NCBI GenBank assembly: GCA_017643585.1
Contig: JAEPND010000010.1
Span: 1 to 64,000, forward strand
DNA length: 64,000 nucleotides
Origin: Maricaulis sp.
GTDB taxonomy: Bacteria > Pseudomonadota > Alphaproteobacteria > Caulobacterales > Maricaulaceae
Direction of reading: 5' to 3'
Below the pieces are notes generated by a model. That model did not search any database. It was not told the DNA's origin and saw nothing but the letters and a program-made list of their open reading frames with translations. The position numbers and the translations under genes were made by a program. Positions 9,567 through 19,487 of this stretch are shown here, in pieces (the first letter of the stretch is position 1; the number at the start of each line of letters is the position of its first letter).

Positions 9567-12173
9567 ATGAACGTCGTCGTAGTCGAATCGCCTGCTAAAG
9601 CAAAAACCATCAATAAATACCTGGGCTCACAGTATACTGTACTGGCCAGCTTCGGACATGTTCGCGACCTTCCTCCCAAGGATGGTTCGGTCAAGCCGGA
9701 CGAGGATTTCGAAATGGCCTGGGAGGTCGACAGCCAGTCGGCCAAACGCGTCAAGGCGATCGCCGATGCGGTCAAGGAGAGCGACAAGCTCATCCTGGCG
9801 ACTGACCCGGATCGCGAAGGTGAAGCCATTTCCTGGCACTTGCTGGAAGCGCTGACCAAACGCCGCGTGCTGAAGAATGTCACTGTCGAACGCGTTGCCT
9901 TCAACGCCATTACCAAGCCGGCAATCCAGGAAGCCATGCGCCATCCGCGAGCCGTCGACATGGAGCTGGTTAACGCCTATCTGGCGCGCCGCGCACTGGA
10001 CTATCTCGTTGGCTTCACGCTCTCGCCGGTACTCTGGCGCAAGCTGCCCGGTTCACGTTCGGCAGGTCGTGTCCAGTCCGTCGCCCTGCGTCTGATCTGT
10101 GACCGCGAGCTGGAGATCGAGAAGTTCAAGGCCGAGGAATACTGGACCGTCGACGCGGATATCGCGACGGGAGGCAACAGCTTCCGCGCCAAGCTGGTCA
10201 CGCTGGACGGCAAGAAGCTGCAAAAACTCTCCATCAAGGACCGGGCCTCCGCCAATGCTGCCGTTGACGCGATCAACGCGGCCAACCTGTCCATCAGCCG
10301 CATCGAGGCCAAGCCGACCCGCCGCAACCCGCCGCCTCCTTTCACAACGTCCACGCTGCAACAGGAAGCCGCGCGCAAGCTGGGCTTCTCAGCAACCCGG
10401 ACCATGCAGACGGCGCAGAAGCTCTATGAAGGTGTAAATATCGGTGGCGAGACGGTTGGCCTCATCACTTATATGCGTACCGATGGTGTCTCGATGGTGC
10501 CCGAGGCCATCAACCAGGCGCGCGATGTCATCGGCGACCAGCATGGATCGCTGTACGTGCCCGCCTCGCCGCGCATGTATTCATCCAAGGCCAAGAACGC
10601 CCAGGAAGCGCACGAGGCGATCCGCCCGACCAGTTTCTCACGCCTGCCCGAGAACATGGATCTCGACGGCGACATGGCCCGTCTCTACCAGCTGATCTGG
10701 CGCCGTGCGGTGGCCAGCCAGATGGAAAGCGCCCGCTTCGAACGCACCACCATCGACGTCACCTCCAGCGACGGCAAGACCGGCCTGCGCGCCACCGGTT
10801 CCGTCCTCATGTTTGATGGCTTCCTGACGCTCTACCAGGAAGGCCGCGACGACGAAGAGGATGAAGGCGAAGCGCGCCTGCCAAAGGTCGAGCAAGGTGC
10901 CGCAGCGGAGGCAGCCAAGACCTATTCCGACCAGCACTTCACCCAACCGCCGCCACGCTTTACCGAGGCCTCTCTGGTCAAGCGCATGGAAGAGCTGGGC
11001 ATCGGTCGCCCGTCCACCTACGCCTCGACACTGCAGGTGCTGCGCGATCGCGACTATGTCCGCATGGACAAGAACCGCTTCCACCCCGAAGACAAGGGCC
11101 GTGTGGTCATTGCCTTCCTGGAGAATTTCTTCAGCCGCTATGTCGAGTACGACTTTACCGCGGACCTGGAAGGTCAACTCGACAAGGTTTCTGCCGGTGA
11201 CCTGGACTGGAAACAGCTGCTGCGGGACTTTTGGACCCACTTCAAGGCGGCGGTCGAGGAGATTGGCGAACTTCGCATTACCAATGTGCTCGACGCACTC
11301 AACGAGGCTCTGGCCCCGCATATCTTCCCGGAAAAGGAAGATGGCAGTGATCCGCGTTTGTGCCCGTCCTGCAATGAAGGCACGCTGAGCCTGCGCCTGG
11401 GTAAGTTCGGAGCCTTCCTGGGCTGTTCCAATCACCCGGATTGTAAATTCACCCGTCAGATGAGCCCGCAGGACGCTGACAGCGTGATCGAAGGTGATGG
11501 CCAGATCGCTATCGATCCGGACAGCGGAAAGCCGATCACCCTGAAAGATGGTCGTTTCGGCCTCTACCTGGAAATGGAGCTGGAGGGCGAGGACAAGCCC
11601 AAGCGCGCCTCTATTCCGAAGGGCTGGGACCCGCATGCGCTGACCGAGGACCAGGCCATCAAGCTGATGAGCCTGCCCCGACTGGTCGGTGAACACCCGG
11701 ATGACGGCCAGCCGATCACGGCAGCCATCGGTCGCTATGGCCCGTATGTGCATCACGAAAAGACCTATGCGAACCTCGCCAATGTCGAGGAGGTCTTCGA
11801 AATCGGCCTGAACCGCGCCGTATCGGTGATTGCTGACAAGCGCGCCAATCCGGGTCGTCGTGGCAGCACAGCCACCGCGCTCAAAGACCTGGGCGAACAT
11901 GACGGCAAGCCGGTCCGCATCATGAGCGGTCGGTATGGCCCCTATGTGAAATACGAAAAGATCAACGCCACCCTGCCCAAGGGCACCGAGCCGGAATCGG
12001 TGACACTGGAACAGGCCATGGAGCTGGTCGAGGCCAAGGCGGCCAAGGGCGGCAAAAAGAAGCCAGCGACGAAGAAGAAGCCGGCCGCCAAGAAGACGAC
12101 GGCCAAGAAAAAGGCGCCAGCCAAAAAGACGACCGCGAAAAAAACAACTAAGAAGGCTGACAGCGAGTCGTGA
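9567..12173 (+). CDS. topA: DNA topoisomerase I
   Basis: An 868-residue type IA topoisomerase that relaxes negative supercoils. The Toprim domain has E7 in VVVESPAKAKT and DPDREGE at 80-86. The nucleophile is Tyr302 in LITYMRTDG. A C4-type zinc finger begins CPSC at 599 and continues to about 625. Two or three further C-terminal repeats of the form GRFGLYLE / GRYGPYV follow. The last 45 residues are a Lys/Ala tail, as in other alphaproteobacterial enzymes. The stop TGA overlaps the GTG start of rnr, so the two are translationally coupled. Confidence 0.98.
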   Translation: MNVVVVESPAKAKTINKYLGSQYTVLASFGHVRDLPPKDGSVKPDEDFEMAWEVDSQSAKRVKAIADAVKESDKLILATDPDREGEAISWHLLEALTKRRVLKNVTVERVAFNAITKPAIQEAMRHPRAVDMELVNAYLARRALDYLVGFTLSPVLWRKLPGSRSAGRVQSVALRLICDRELEIEKFKAEEYWTVDADIATGGNSFRAKLVTLDGKKLQKLSIKDRASANAAVDAINAANLSISRIEAKPTRRNPPPPFTTSTLQQEAARKLGFSATRTMQTAQKLYEGVNIGGETVGLITYMRTDGVSMVPEAINQARDVIGDQHGSLYVPASPRMYSSKAKNAQEAHEAIRPTSFSRLPENMDLDGDMARLYQLIWRRAVASQMESARFERTTIDVTSSDGKTGLRATGSVLMFDGFLTLYQEGRDDEEDEGEARLPKVEQGAAAEAAKTYSDQHFTQPPPRFTEASLVKRMEELGIGRPSTYASTLQVLRDRDYVRMDKNRFHPEDKGRVVIAFLENFFSRYVEYDFTADLEGQLDKVSAGDLDWKQLLRDFWTHFKAAVEEIGELRITNVLDALNEALAPHIFPEKEDGSDPRLCPSCNEGTLSLRLGKFGAFLGCSNHPDCKFTRQMSPQDADSVIEGDGQIAIDPDSGKPITLKDGRFGLYLEMELEGEDKPKRASIPKGWDPHALTEDQAIKLMSLPRLVGEHPDDGQPITAAIGRYGPYVHHEKTYANLANVEEVFEIGLNRAVSVIADKRANPGRRGSTATALKDLGEHDGKPVRIMSGRYGPYVKYEKINATLPKGTEPESVTLEQAMELVEAKAAKGGKKKPATKKKPAAKKTTAKKKAPAKKTTAKKTTKKADSES

Positions 12174-14434
12174 GCGATATTGACCCGAAACTGGCCGGTT
12201 TCACCCGCGAAGGCCTGGTCGCAGCGATCAAGGCCGGTGAAGGCCAGTTCGGCAAGCGCGAGATCGCTCGGGCGCTTGGACTGAAAGGGGCAGATCAGAA
12301 GCGCCATCTCAAGGACGCACTGGCAGCCCTTGAGGCTGATGGCATTGTCTCCCGTGACAACAAGCGCAATTATGTTCTGGCAGGTGCCCTGCCCGCGGTC
12401 ACTGTGGTGGTCATCACCGGACGTGATGTTCATGGCGAGCTGCTGGCCGAACCGGCCCGGGCTGATCGGGCCGCACCGGTCATTCGACTGGCGCCGGGTG
12501 AAGGCGCTGGCGGCAAGGGTGAACCGGCCCTCGGGATTGGCGACAAGGCGCTCGTACGTCTCGCCGAACAGGATGATGGCAGCTATGAAGCGCGGCTTCT
12601 GAAAAAACTGGGCCAGAGCGCACACCGCCTCCTGTGCGTCATGCGCAAACCGGAAAAAGGTTATGCGCGCCTGATGCCGGTCGATCGGCGCTCGCGTCAT
12701 GAACTGATCCCTGCCAAAGGCGAAGGCGAGAAAGCCGCGGATGGCGAACTGGTCCTGTGCCGGATCGCCAAGGAGCGACGTTTCGGGCTGAAAACCGCCG
12801 AGATTGTCGAGGTTCTCGGCGATGCGGACAGCGCCGGTGCCGGCAGCGTGATCGCGTTACATGCCCATGGCGTGCCGCAGGACTTTTCCGAATCCGAGCT
12901 GCAGGAAGTCAAGGCGATCAAGCCGGCCAAGATGGGCAATAGAACCGATCTGCGTGATCTCGCACTGATCACCATCGATCCGGATGATGCCAAGGACCAC
13001 GACGATGCGGTCTGGGCCGCGCCTGATGAAGATCCGAACAACAAGGGTGGCTGGGTCGTCATGGTCGCAATCGCAGACGTCGCGGCCTACGTCGAACACG
13101 GCGGCGCGCTGGACCGCGGCGCCTTTAAACGCGGCAATTCGGTCTATTTGCCGGACCGCGTGGTGCCGATGCTGCCCGAACGCCTGTCCAATGATCTGTG
13201 CTCCCTGCGCGAACTGGAAGAACGCCCCTGCCTGGCGGTCCGGATGGTCTTCGACAAGAACGGCAACAAGCGCTCGCACACCTTTATCCGGGGCTGGATG
13301 AAGTCGGCGGCCAAGCTGGCTTATACCGATGCTCAGAACGCGATCGAAGGCGGCGGTTCGGACAAGGCCATGGCCTTGCTGGATGTCGTCCTGCGCCCCC
13401 TCTGGGGCGCTTATGAAGCGCTGCAGAAGGCCCGGGCCGCCCGCGAGCCGCTCGAGATCGATGCGCCTGAGCGCCGGGTTCGGGTGTCCGAGAGCGGCGA
13501 GGTTCTCGGCGTGGAAGTGCGTGAGCGTTTTGATGCGCACAAGCTGATCGAAGAATTCATGATCCAGGCCAATGTCTGCGCCGCAGAGAGCCTGGAGAAA
13601 AAGCGTACACCGCTGATCTATCGCGTTCACGAACAGCCCTCGCGCGAGAAGGTCGATGGCCTCGCGAGCTTCCTGCCCACGGTCGGGTTCAAGTGGACCC
13701 GCGGCGACAAGCGGGCAACTGGCCGCTTCAACAAGCTGCTCGCCCAGGCCAAGGGCACAGAACACTATGAGACTGTGAACGAAGTGGTCCTGCGATCGCA
13801 GAGCCAGGCCGTATATGACACCGACAATGCCGGCCATTTCGGCCTCAACCTGCAGCGCTACGCACACTTCACCTCGCCCATCCGGCGGTACGCCGATCTG
13901 ACCGTGCACCGGGCATTGATCCGGGCTCTGGACCTGGGCAATGACGGCCAGACGGATGAAGAGCGCAGCCGACTGAACTCCATCGCCGAGGAAATCACGC
14001 ATTCCGAACGCCGCGCCATGGCCGCCGAGCGCGATGCTGTGGACCGGTTTATCGCGCTTTATCTGGCCGAACGGGTGGGCGGCGAGTTCGAGGGACGTAT
14101 CACCGGCCTCACGCGTTTCGGGGCCTTTGTCCGGCTGACCGAAACGGGCGCCGACGGGCTGGTCCCCGTCTCCACGCTTGGCCATGAACGCTTCGAACAT
14201 GATGAGGCAACACATGTCCTGGTGGGCATGGAAAGCGGCGGGCGGTATCGCCTGGGCATGAATGTCAAAGTCCGGATCGAGGAAGCCACCCCGATCACTG
14301 GCGGCTTGCTGCTGGAAATGCTGACCGATCCCGAGCCGGGACCACGCCCCAGCCGGCGCAATCGCGGGCATTCTCGCCCGGGACATGCGACCAAACGTGG
14401 TGGTCGCCCCTGGAAGAAGGGCAAGCGGCGATGA
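12170..14434 (+). CDS. rnr: Ribonuclease R
   Basis: A 754-residue processive 3'-to-5' exoribonuclease for structured RNA. An N-terminal winged-helix region (about 1-65) and a cold-shock-like region precede the RNB catalytic domain, whose metal-binding aspartates are D270, D272, D278 and D279 in DPDDAKDHDD. An S1 domain lies near residues 640-725 (GGEFEGRITGLTRFGAFVRL). A basic tail rich in Arg, Gly and His closes the protein. The start is the GTG in the GTGA overlap with topA. Its own stop overlaps the ATG of the Nudix gene. Confidence 0.97.
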   Translation: MSDIDPKLAGFTREGLVAAIKAGEGQFGKREIARALGLKGADQKRHLKDALAALEADGIVSRDNKRNYVLAGALPAVTVVVITGRDVHGELLAEPARADRAAPVIRLAPGEGAGGKGEPALGIGDKALVRLAEQDDGSYEARLLKKLGQSAHRLLCVMRKPEKGYARLMPVDRRSRHELIPAKGEGEKAADGELVLCRIAKERRFGLKTAEIVEVLGDADSAGAGSVIALHAHGVPQDFSESELQEVKAIKPAKMGNRTDLRDLALITIDPDDAKDHDDAVWAAPDEDPNNKGGWVVMVAIADVAAYVEHGGALDRGAFKRGNSVYLPDRVVPMLPERLSNDLCSLRELEERPCLAVRMVFDKNGNKRSHTFIRGWMKSAAKLAYTDAQNAIEGGGSDKAMALLDVVLRPLWGAYEALQKARAAREPLEIDAPERRVRVSESGEVLGVEVRERFDAHKLIEEFMIQANVCAAESLEKKRTPLIYRVHEQPSREKVDGLASFLPTVGFKWTRGDKRATGRFNKLLAQAKGTEHYETVNEVVLRSQSQAVYDTDNAGHFGLNLQRYAHFTSPIRRYADLTVHRALIRALDLGNDGQTDEERSRLNSIAEEITHSERRAMAAERDAVDRFIALYLAERVGGEFEGRITGLTRFGAFVRLTETGADGLVPVSTLGHERFEHDEATHVLVGMESGGRYRLGMNVKVRIEEATPITGGLLLEMLTDPEPGPRPSRRNRGHSRPGHATKRGGRPWKKGKRR

Positions 14435-15111
14435 GCGATGAACGCCCGGACAAGAAACTTCCCGCTCTTCGCCCGCGTCTGGCCGCGTCACTGATCCTGA
14501 CCCGGGGTGACCGGGACAATCTGGAAGTCCTGATGGGCCGGAGATCATCCAAACATGTCTTCATGCCCAATAAATACGTCTTTCCAGGCGGACGTGTGGA
14601 CCGAGCCGACAACACAGCACCGCTTGCCGCTGACCTCGCCAGCGAACCTCTCCGGGTCATGCAGAAACACCTGTCCGAGCGGCGGGCGCGAGCCGCAGCT
14701 GTCGCTGCTGTGCGCGAGACGGCTGAAGAGACCGGTTTGCTGATCGCAGCCGCGGGCAAGCCGCGCTCTCGTCATCCCCACTGGCACCCTTTCCAGCGTG
14801 ATGGGCTGTTGCCCGACCTTTCCGGTTTGCGTCTGATCACTCGAGCCATCACGCCTCCTGGACGCAAGCGCCGTTTCGACACCTGGTTCTTCACCGCCGA
14901 TGTATCTGCACTGGCCGATGATCGCGCGCCGGTACCCAGCGAAGAGCTGGAGGACGTGCACTGGGTCGCCTTCCCCGACGCCAAGACGCTCGACCTGCCG
15001 ATCGTGACGCATTTCGTCCTGGAAGAGCTGCTGAGGGTTCAGCCGCCGCAACCGCAGCCTGTTCGCTGTTTCCGCGCCCGACACGGAAAAATGCTGGTCG
15101 AGGATATCTGA
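14431..15111 (+). CDS. Nudix hydrolase
   Basis: A 226-residue protein coupled to rnr by an ATGA overlap. A glycine pair (FPGGRVD, residues 51-57) and the metal-binding helix RETAEETG (95-102) form the Nudix box, but an insert of about 35 residues separates the two halves. That arrangement is typical of RNR-linked Nudix proteins and of the NUDT7/8/19-like or diphosphatase groups. Substrate is not predictable; CoA derivatives or nucleotide diphosphates are usual for such enzymes. It is probably cytosolic. Confidence 0.85.
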   Translation: MSDERPDKKLPALRPRLAASLILTRGDRDNLEVLMGRRSSKHVFMPNKYVFPGGRVDRADNTAPLAADLASEPLRVMQKHLSERRARAAAVAAVRETAEETGLLIAAAGKPRSRHPHWHPFQRDGLLPDLSGLRLITRAITPPGRKRRFDTWFFTADVSALADDRAPVPSEELEDVHWVAFPDAKTLDLPIVTHFVLEELLRVQPPQPQPVRCFRARHGKMLVEDI

Positions 15112-15202
15112 CGGATCGCGACAGGCGGGCAATCGCCAGCCCGCTGGATCCAATCTGAGGAATTATCGCGACTCGTTCTCAGCCCGGCGTTATAGCTGGA
15201 CG

Positions 15203-16381
15203 ATGGACCGATTATTCAAAGATGCCGAATACGCCAATAACCGCTCCCTGATCGCTGCGATCTGTTGCGCGGCGGTGTGCGGCATCGTGTTCGGCCTGTC
15301 CATGCCGCTGATCTCGCTACGCCTGGAAGAGATGACCGGTTCCGGCCTTATGGTCGGCCTCAACGGCGCTGCCGCGGCGCTTTCCACGCTGGTGATCGCT
15401 CCGCTTGTGCCCCGCCTGATGGCCTTGCTGCCACCACGTCAGCTGCTCGTGCTGTCCCTGGTCGGAGCGGCAGGCCTGTTCACCCTGCTACCGGTTTTCC
15501 CGGTCGTTCTGATGTGGTTCCTGCTGCGCTTTCTGATCGGCTGTTTCATGACCGTGATCTTCGTGATCTCGGAAAGCTGGATCAACCAGATCGTCACGCC
15601 GGACAGGCGCGCCTTGATGCTGGGCGTCTACGGGACCGCCCTGTCCGGAGGCTTTGGCATCGGAGGACTGTTCTTTTCCGCACTGCATGGCGCGGGCGAC
15701 ACGGCGTTCTATCTCGGCGCACTTATCTTTCTGACCGGAATTCTTCCCATTCTGCTCCTGCAAGGGCCACAAGCGACGCCCCCGGACGCGGAATCGACCT
15801 CTTTGCCGAGCTTGTTGAAGACCGCGTTTATTGCGCCTACGGCGATTCTGGCGGGGCTGGCCTTCGGCGCGACGGAAACCCTGCTGTATTCCATGCTGCC
15901 CGTTTACGGCGAACGCATCGCGCTCGATCACGCGACGATCGGCCTGATGGTGCTGGCCGTGGCCCTGGGGGCCCTCGTCTTCCAGATCCCCATTGGCTGG
16001 GTTGCCGACAAGACCAGTCGCCGGGGAACCCTGGTGTGGATTGCGGGAATCGCAACAATTGCCGCGATCCTGGCCTGCCTAGCCGGCAACAACACGCTGT
16101 TGCTGCTCCCGATTCTCTTTGTTCAGTCCGGGGTCGTCAGCGGCCTTTACACGGTGGGCCTCTCACTGCTGGGAGAGCGGTTCACCGGCGGTGCGATTGC
16201 AGCGGCGAATGCCACCTTCATCTTCGCCTATGGCGTCGGATCGCTCGCGGGACCACCAGCTGCCGGCATCACCATGGACGCTGTGGGGCCATGGGGCCTG
16301 CCCATCGTGCTGGCCAGCATTACCGGGGCCTATGTCATTGTTGTGCTGCTGCGTACAGTTTTTGGCGGTGCCAAGAGTTGA
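15203..16381 (+). CDS. MFS transporter, YcaD-like
   Basis: A 392-residue inner-membrane protein with twelve predicted helices in two halves. The loop between helices 2 and 3 reads VPRLMALLPPRQLLVL, and the second half has GWVADKTSRRGTLVW, a typical MFS loop. The overall pattern is that of the small YcaD-type transporters of unknown substrate. It is 91 bases after the Nudix gene. Its TGA overlaps the -35 box of the rpmG promoter. Confidence 0.8.
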   Translation: MDRLFKDAEYANNRSLIAAICCAAVCGIVFGLSMPLISLRLEEMTGSGLMVGLNGAAAALSTLVIAPLVPRLMALLPPRQLLVLSLVGAAGLFTLLPVFPVVLMWFLLRFLIGCFMTVIFVISESWINQIVTPDRRALMLGVYGTALSGGFGIGGLFFSALHGAGDTAFYLGALIFLTGILPILLLQGPQATPPDAESTSLPSLLKTAFIAPTAILAGLAFGATETLLYSMLPVYGERIALDHATIGLMVLAVALGALVFQIPIGWVADKTSRRGTLVWIAGIATIAAILACLAGNNTLLLLPILFVQSGVVSGLYTVGLSLLGERFTGGAIAAANATFIFAYGVGSLAGPPAAGITMDAVGPWGLPIVLASITGAYVIVVLLRTVFGGAKS

Positions 16382-16405
16382 CACACGGCCTTGCGTGAGT
16401 ATGTT
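16378..16405 (+). promoter_or_regulatory. Promoter of rpmG
   Basis: TTGACA (16378-16383) is followed after 16 bases by TATGTT (16400-16405), 60 bases upstream of the rpmG start. The -35 box overlaps the stop codon of the MFS gene. Confidence 0.5.
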
Positions 16406-16465
16406 CGCGCGCTCTCGCGACGGCAATGGGGCCGTTTGTGCGCGATGAACCAGGACTTTTGAGCC

Positions 16466-16633
16466 ATGGCGAAGCCAACAACGATCAAGATCCGCCTGAA
16501 CTCCACGGCTGGAACGGGTTACTTCTACGTGACCAAGAAAAATGCGCGCACCATGACCGAGAAGCTCGTGCTGAAAAAGTACGATCCGGTTGCTCGCAAG
16601 CACGTTGAGTTTAAAGAAGGCAAAATCAAGTAA
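16466..16633 (+). CDS. rpmG: 50S ribosomal protein L33
   Basis: A 55-residue basic protein beginning [20 protein letters not shown], with YVTKKN and [18 protein letters not shown]: a standard bacterial L33 of full length. This is the zinc-free form, with no CxxC pairs. It belongs to the large ribosomal subunit near the E site. It has its own promoter and lies tail-to-tail with pleD, as in Caulobacter. Confidence 0.97.
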   Translation: MAKPTTIKIRLNSTAGTGYFYVTKKNARTMTEKLVLKKYDPVARKHVEFKEGKIK

Positions 16634-16657
16634 GCTCTTAAAGCTTAACTTGTTTTC
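16631..16657 (+). terminator. Weak terminator candidate after rpmG
   Basis: TAAGCT (16631-16636) and AGCTTA (16642-16647) form a 6-bp A/T-rich stem starting at the rpmG stop and followed by ACTTGTTTT. The stem is weak. Confidence 0.35.
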
Positions 16658-16672
16658 GTATCAGGCTGCAGT

Positions 16673-18025
16673 TCACGCTGCGGCCTGAACTCGATTCCGG
16701 CCATCGGTTTTGGCCTCGTACAACGCCGCATCGGCTCGCCGCAACAGCGACTCCATCATCTCATTCGGAGAGAGCTGGGCAACGCCAATACTGACCGTCA
16801 CCGGCAGTTCCAGCGCATCAGATAGTTTAAAATCTGTCCCACAAACACTGCGACGAACCCGTTCTGCCGCGTTCTCGGCTTCCGCCAGGCCCGCCGCTGG
16901 CATCAGGATGACGAATTCCTCACCGCCATAGCGGGCCGCGAGATCCAGAGCCCGCAATTGCGATGTCACTCGCTCGGCAAAGATCTTCAGGACGAGATCG
17001 CCGGCTTCATGTCCATGCGTGTCATTGATCCGCTTGAAATAGTCGATATCCAGCAGCATGACCGAGACCGGAGCCCCGCCGGAATTGGCGCTGCCCACAG
17101 CCTGGCGCAGGCGCGATTCGATAAAGCGGCGATTATGCAGCCCCGTCAGCGCATCGGTGATCGCCATGTTCAGGCTCTCATCCAGACGATTGCGCAACTT
17201 GTCCGCATAGCGTTTGCGGCGCAGTTGCGTGCGCATCCGCGCGGCCAGCTCGCTGGCATCAACGGGTCGGTACACAATGTCATTGGCACCCAGCTCAAGC
17301 GCCTTGACTGCGGTCTTCACATCATCGGGATTGACGATCGCAACGACCGGCACTTGCCGTGTGACTGCATCGGATCGGATCCGGGCACACACCCGCAACC
17401 CGTCGAAACTGGGAGACGTCAGATCCAGCAGCATCAGATCGATGCCTGACTGCATGCGCTTCACGGCATCTGCAGGCTGCAGCTCGTAGTCCGCGTCCAC
17501 ACCGTCAGGAAAGGCGCGGGCAAAGCGCTTGCCGCTGCGTTCCTCGCTGGTCACCACAAGGGCGGTCGCGGGTTGCGCGTCCAGATCCATGGGGTCGGCA
17601 ACAATACCGGCCAGAACCCCGCCCTGATCGCGATATCGCAATTCATCGAGCACCGCCTTCAGGCGCAGCAGGCTGCGCACGCGTGCAAAAAGGGGGACAT
17701 CATCAATCGGCTTGGTCAGGAAATCATCAGCGCCGCATTCCAGACCTCGAATGCGATCCTCGCGCTGGTCCAGCGCCGTAACCATGATCACCGGAATATG
17801 GCGGGTCTGCAGGTCGGCCTTCAGCCGCCGACAGGTCTCGTAACCGTCGATGCCGGGCATCATGATGTCGAGCAGAATCAGATCAGGCTGTTCCTGACGG
17901 GCAATATCGATCGCGTCGTGACCGTTTTCCGCCGTGCACACATCGAAATACTCGGCGAGAAGTTTCGCCTCCAGCATGCGGACATTGGCGGGCTGATCAT
18001 CGACGACAAGGATTCGGGCACTCAT
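16673..18025 (-). CDS. pleD: Response regulator / diguanylate cyclase PleD
   Basis: A 450-residue protein with REC-REC-GGDEF architecture. The first receiver has DD at 9-10, phosphoacceptor D53 and K105. The second receiver (about 150-270) is degenerate. The cyclase domain (about 285-450) has the active-site GGEEF at 367-371 and an intact inhibitory I-site R358-x-x-D361 five residues before it. It makes c-di-GMP at the differentiating pole when phosphorylated. It lies 11 bases downstream of divK and is clearly co-transcribed, as in Caulobacter. Confidence 0.96.
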   Translation of the reverse strand: MSARILVVDDQPANVRMLEAKLLAEYFDVCTAENGHDAIDIARQEQPDLILLDIMMPGIDGYETCRRLKADLQTRHIPVIMVTALDQREDRIRGLECGADDFLTKPIDDVPLFARVRSLLRLKAVLDELRYRDQGGVLAGIVADPMDLDAQPATALVVTSEERSGKRFARAFPDGVDADYELQPADAVKRMQSGIDLMLLDLTSPSFDGLRVCARIRSDAVTRQVPVVAIVNPDDVKTAVKALELGANDIVYRPVDASELAARMRTQLRRKRYADKLRNRLDESLNMAITDALTGLHNRRFIESRLRQAVGSANSGGAPVSVMLLDIDYFKRINDTHGHEAGDLVLKIFAERVTSQLRALDLAARYGGEEFVILMPAAGLAEAENAAERVRRSVCGTDFKLSDALELPVTVSIGVAQLSPNEMMESLLRRADAALYEAKTDGRNRVQAAA

Positions 18026-18036
18026 CGTCTAACCAC

Positions 18037-18402
18037 CTAGTCCAGGAATTGGCGAACCGTTTCAATGAAGGTGGAGACGGTGATGGGTTTGGACAGATAA
18101 GCCTCGCAGCCGCCCTCGCGGATGCGCTCCTCATCGCCCTTCATGGCAAAGGCCGTCACCGCAACGACCGGAATGGTCTGCAGGGACTCGTCGTCCTTGA
18201 GCCATTTGGTCACTTCCAGGCCAGAGACCTCGGGAAGTTGGATATCCATGAGAATGAGATCGGGGGTGTGTTCACGCGCCATCTCGAGCGCCTTGAATCC
18301 ATCCTTGGTCTGCAAGGTCTCATAACCATGAGCCTCAAGCAGATCGTTGAAGAGCTTCATATTGAGCTCGTTATCTTCGACGATCAGGACCTTTTTCGGC
18401 AT
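18037..18402 (-). CDS. divK: Single-domain response regulator DivK
   Basis: A 121-residue receiver-only protein almost identical in motif pattern to Caulobacter Div[16 protein letters not shown] at the N-terminus, phosphoacceptor D53 in [28 protein letters not shown] and the SKPI lysine. It controls the CtrA phosphorelay together with DivJ and PleC. I chose the ATG at 18402 (MPKKV); a nearby ATG at 18414 adds four residues, and the longer open frame to 18558 has no support. It is first in the operon with pleD. Confidence 0.96.
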   Translation of the reverse strand: MPKKVLIVEDNELNMKLFNDLLEAHGYETLQTKDGFKALEMAREHTPDLILMDIQLPEVSGLEVTKWLKDDESLQTIPVVAVTAFAMKGDEERIREGGCEAYLSKPITVSTFIETVRQFLD

Positions 18403-18593
18403 GACCTGCAGCATAGCGACGATACGCTTCCCGTAGATGGTGCGCCTTTGCGGCGCTTGTTGAACCCCTCGTGCACTAAAACCGATCTTCCTTAACCAAC
18501 AATGAGTCTGGCAGCGCTTTTCTTGCCCCGGAGAACAAGATAAGAACAAAGATGACATACAAGCTTATATCTAAAGGTATATAAGGCAAAATC

Positions 18594-19487
18594 ATGATCC
18601 GGCTCGGTATCGATCTCGGCGGCACGAAAATCGAGGCTCTGGCGCTCTCGCCGACAGGGGAAGAACTGGCCCGAAGACGCATAGCCAGCCCGCCGGAATA
18701 TGATGCCGGATTGTCAGCTATAGCTGGGCTGGTCATGCAGATGGAGCAGGCACTGGGCGGCACGGCACGCGTGGGCATCGGCCATCCCGGATCGATCAGT
18801 CCCGCCAGCGGTCTGATGCGCAATGCCAACTCGACCTGGCTCAACGAACGCCCCTTCCGGACCGATCTGGAAATCCGCCTTGCCCGACCGATTCGCCTCG
18901 CGAACGACGCAGACTGCTTCGCCCTCTCCGAAGCCACCGATGGTGCCGGGCGCGGCTTTGAGACGGTATTCGGTGTGATCATCGGAACCGGTGTCGGGGG
19001 CGGTCTGGTGATTGGCGGCAAGCTGCACGACGGCCCACAACGTATCGCCGGAGAGTGGGGACATAACCCCCTGCCCTGGATGCGCGAGACAGAATTCCCG
19101 GGCAACGCGTGCTGGTGCGGGCTGACCGGGTGTATCGAGACCTGGCTGTCGGGACCGGGATGGGCTGCCTGCCACAACCTAGAGCAGGGAACCACACTGA
19201 CAGCGGAAGCGATCGCGACTTCGAACGACGATGCCTGCGCGGCCAGTCGCGAGCTTTATGTCGATCGCCTCGCCCGGGCCCTGGCCAGTGTCATCAATAT
19301 CATCGACGCGGACTGTGTGGTGTTGGGTGGCGGGGTCTCGAACATGCACAATCTGCCGGAACAGGTGGAGGCGCAGCTGGGCCAATGGCTTTTTTCTGAC
19401 GTTCGTCGCACGCGCATCCTCCGCAACAAGCACGGCGACAGTTCCGGTGTCCGCGGTGCGGCCTGGCTCTGGGACGCAGAGGAATGA
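18594..19487 (+). CDS. ROK-family sugar kinase, fructokinase-like
   Basis: A 297-residue kinase. An ATP phosphate-binding loop GIDLGGTKIEALAL is at residues 5-18. The catalytic Asp is D105 in NDADCFALSE. The ROK zinc site comprises H157 (EWGH) and C173, C175 and C180 (CWCGLTGC). IGTGVGGGLVIGG is the second glycine motif. The set matches Mak-type fructokinases and N-acetylglucosamine kinases; substrate is not decided by sequence. The last codon overlaps the dinB start. Confidence 0.9.
   Translation: MIRLGIDLGGTKIEALALSPTGEELARRRIASPPEYDAGLSAIAGLVMQMEQALGGTARVGIGHPGSISPASGLMRNANSTWLNERPFRTDLEIRLARPIRLANDADCFALSEATDGAGRGFETVFGVIIGTGVGGGLVIGGKLHDGPQRIAGEWGHNPLPWMRETEFPGNACWCGLTGCIETWLSGPGWAACHNLEQGTTLTAEAIATSNDDACAASRELYVDRLARALASVINIIDADCVVLGGGVSNMHNLPEQVEAQLGQWLFSDVRRTRILRNKHGDSSGVRGAAWLWDAEE

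Noticed and set aside
10638-11900. 420-codon minus-strand frame in topA
   Set aside because: Shadow of topA; high-GC genomes give long antisense frames.
12857-14548. 563-codon minus-strand frame in rnr
   Set aside because: Shadow of rnr; no plausible start or protein family.
15120-15160. Terminator after the Nudix gene
   Set aside because: A GCGGGC/GCCCGC hairpin exists, but no T run follows on either strand.
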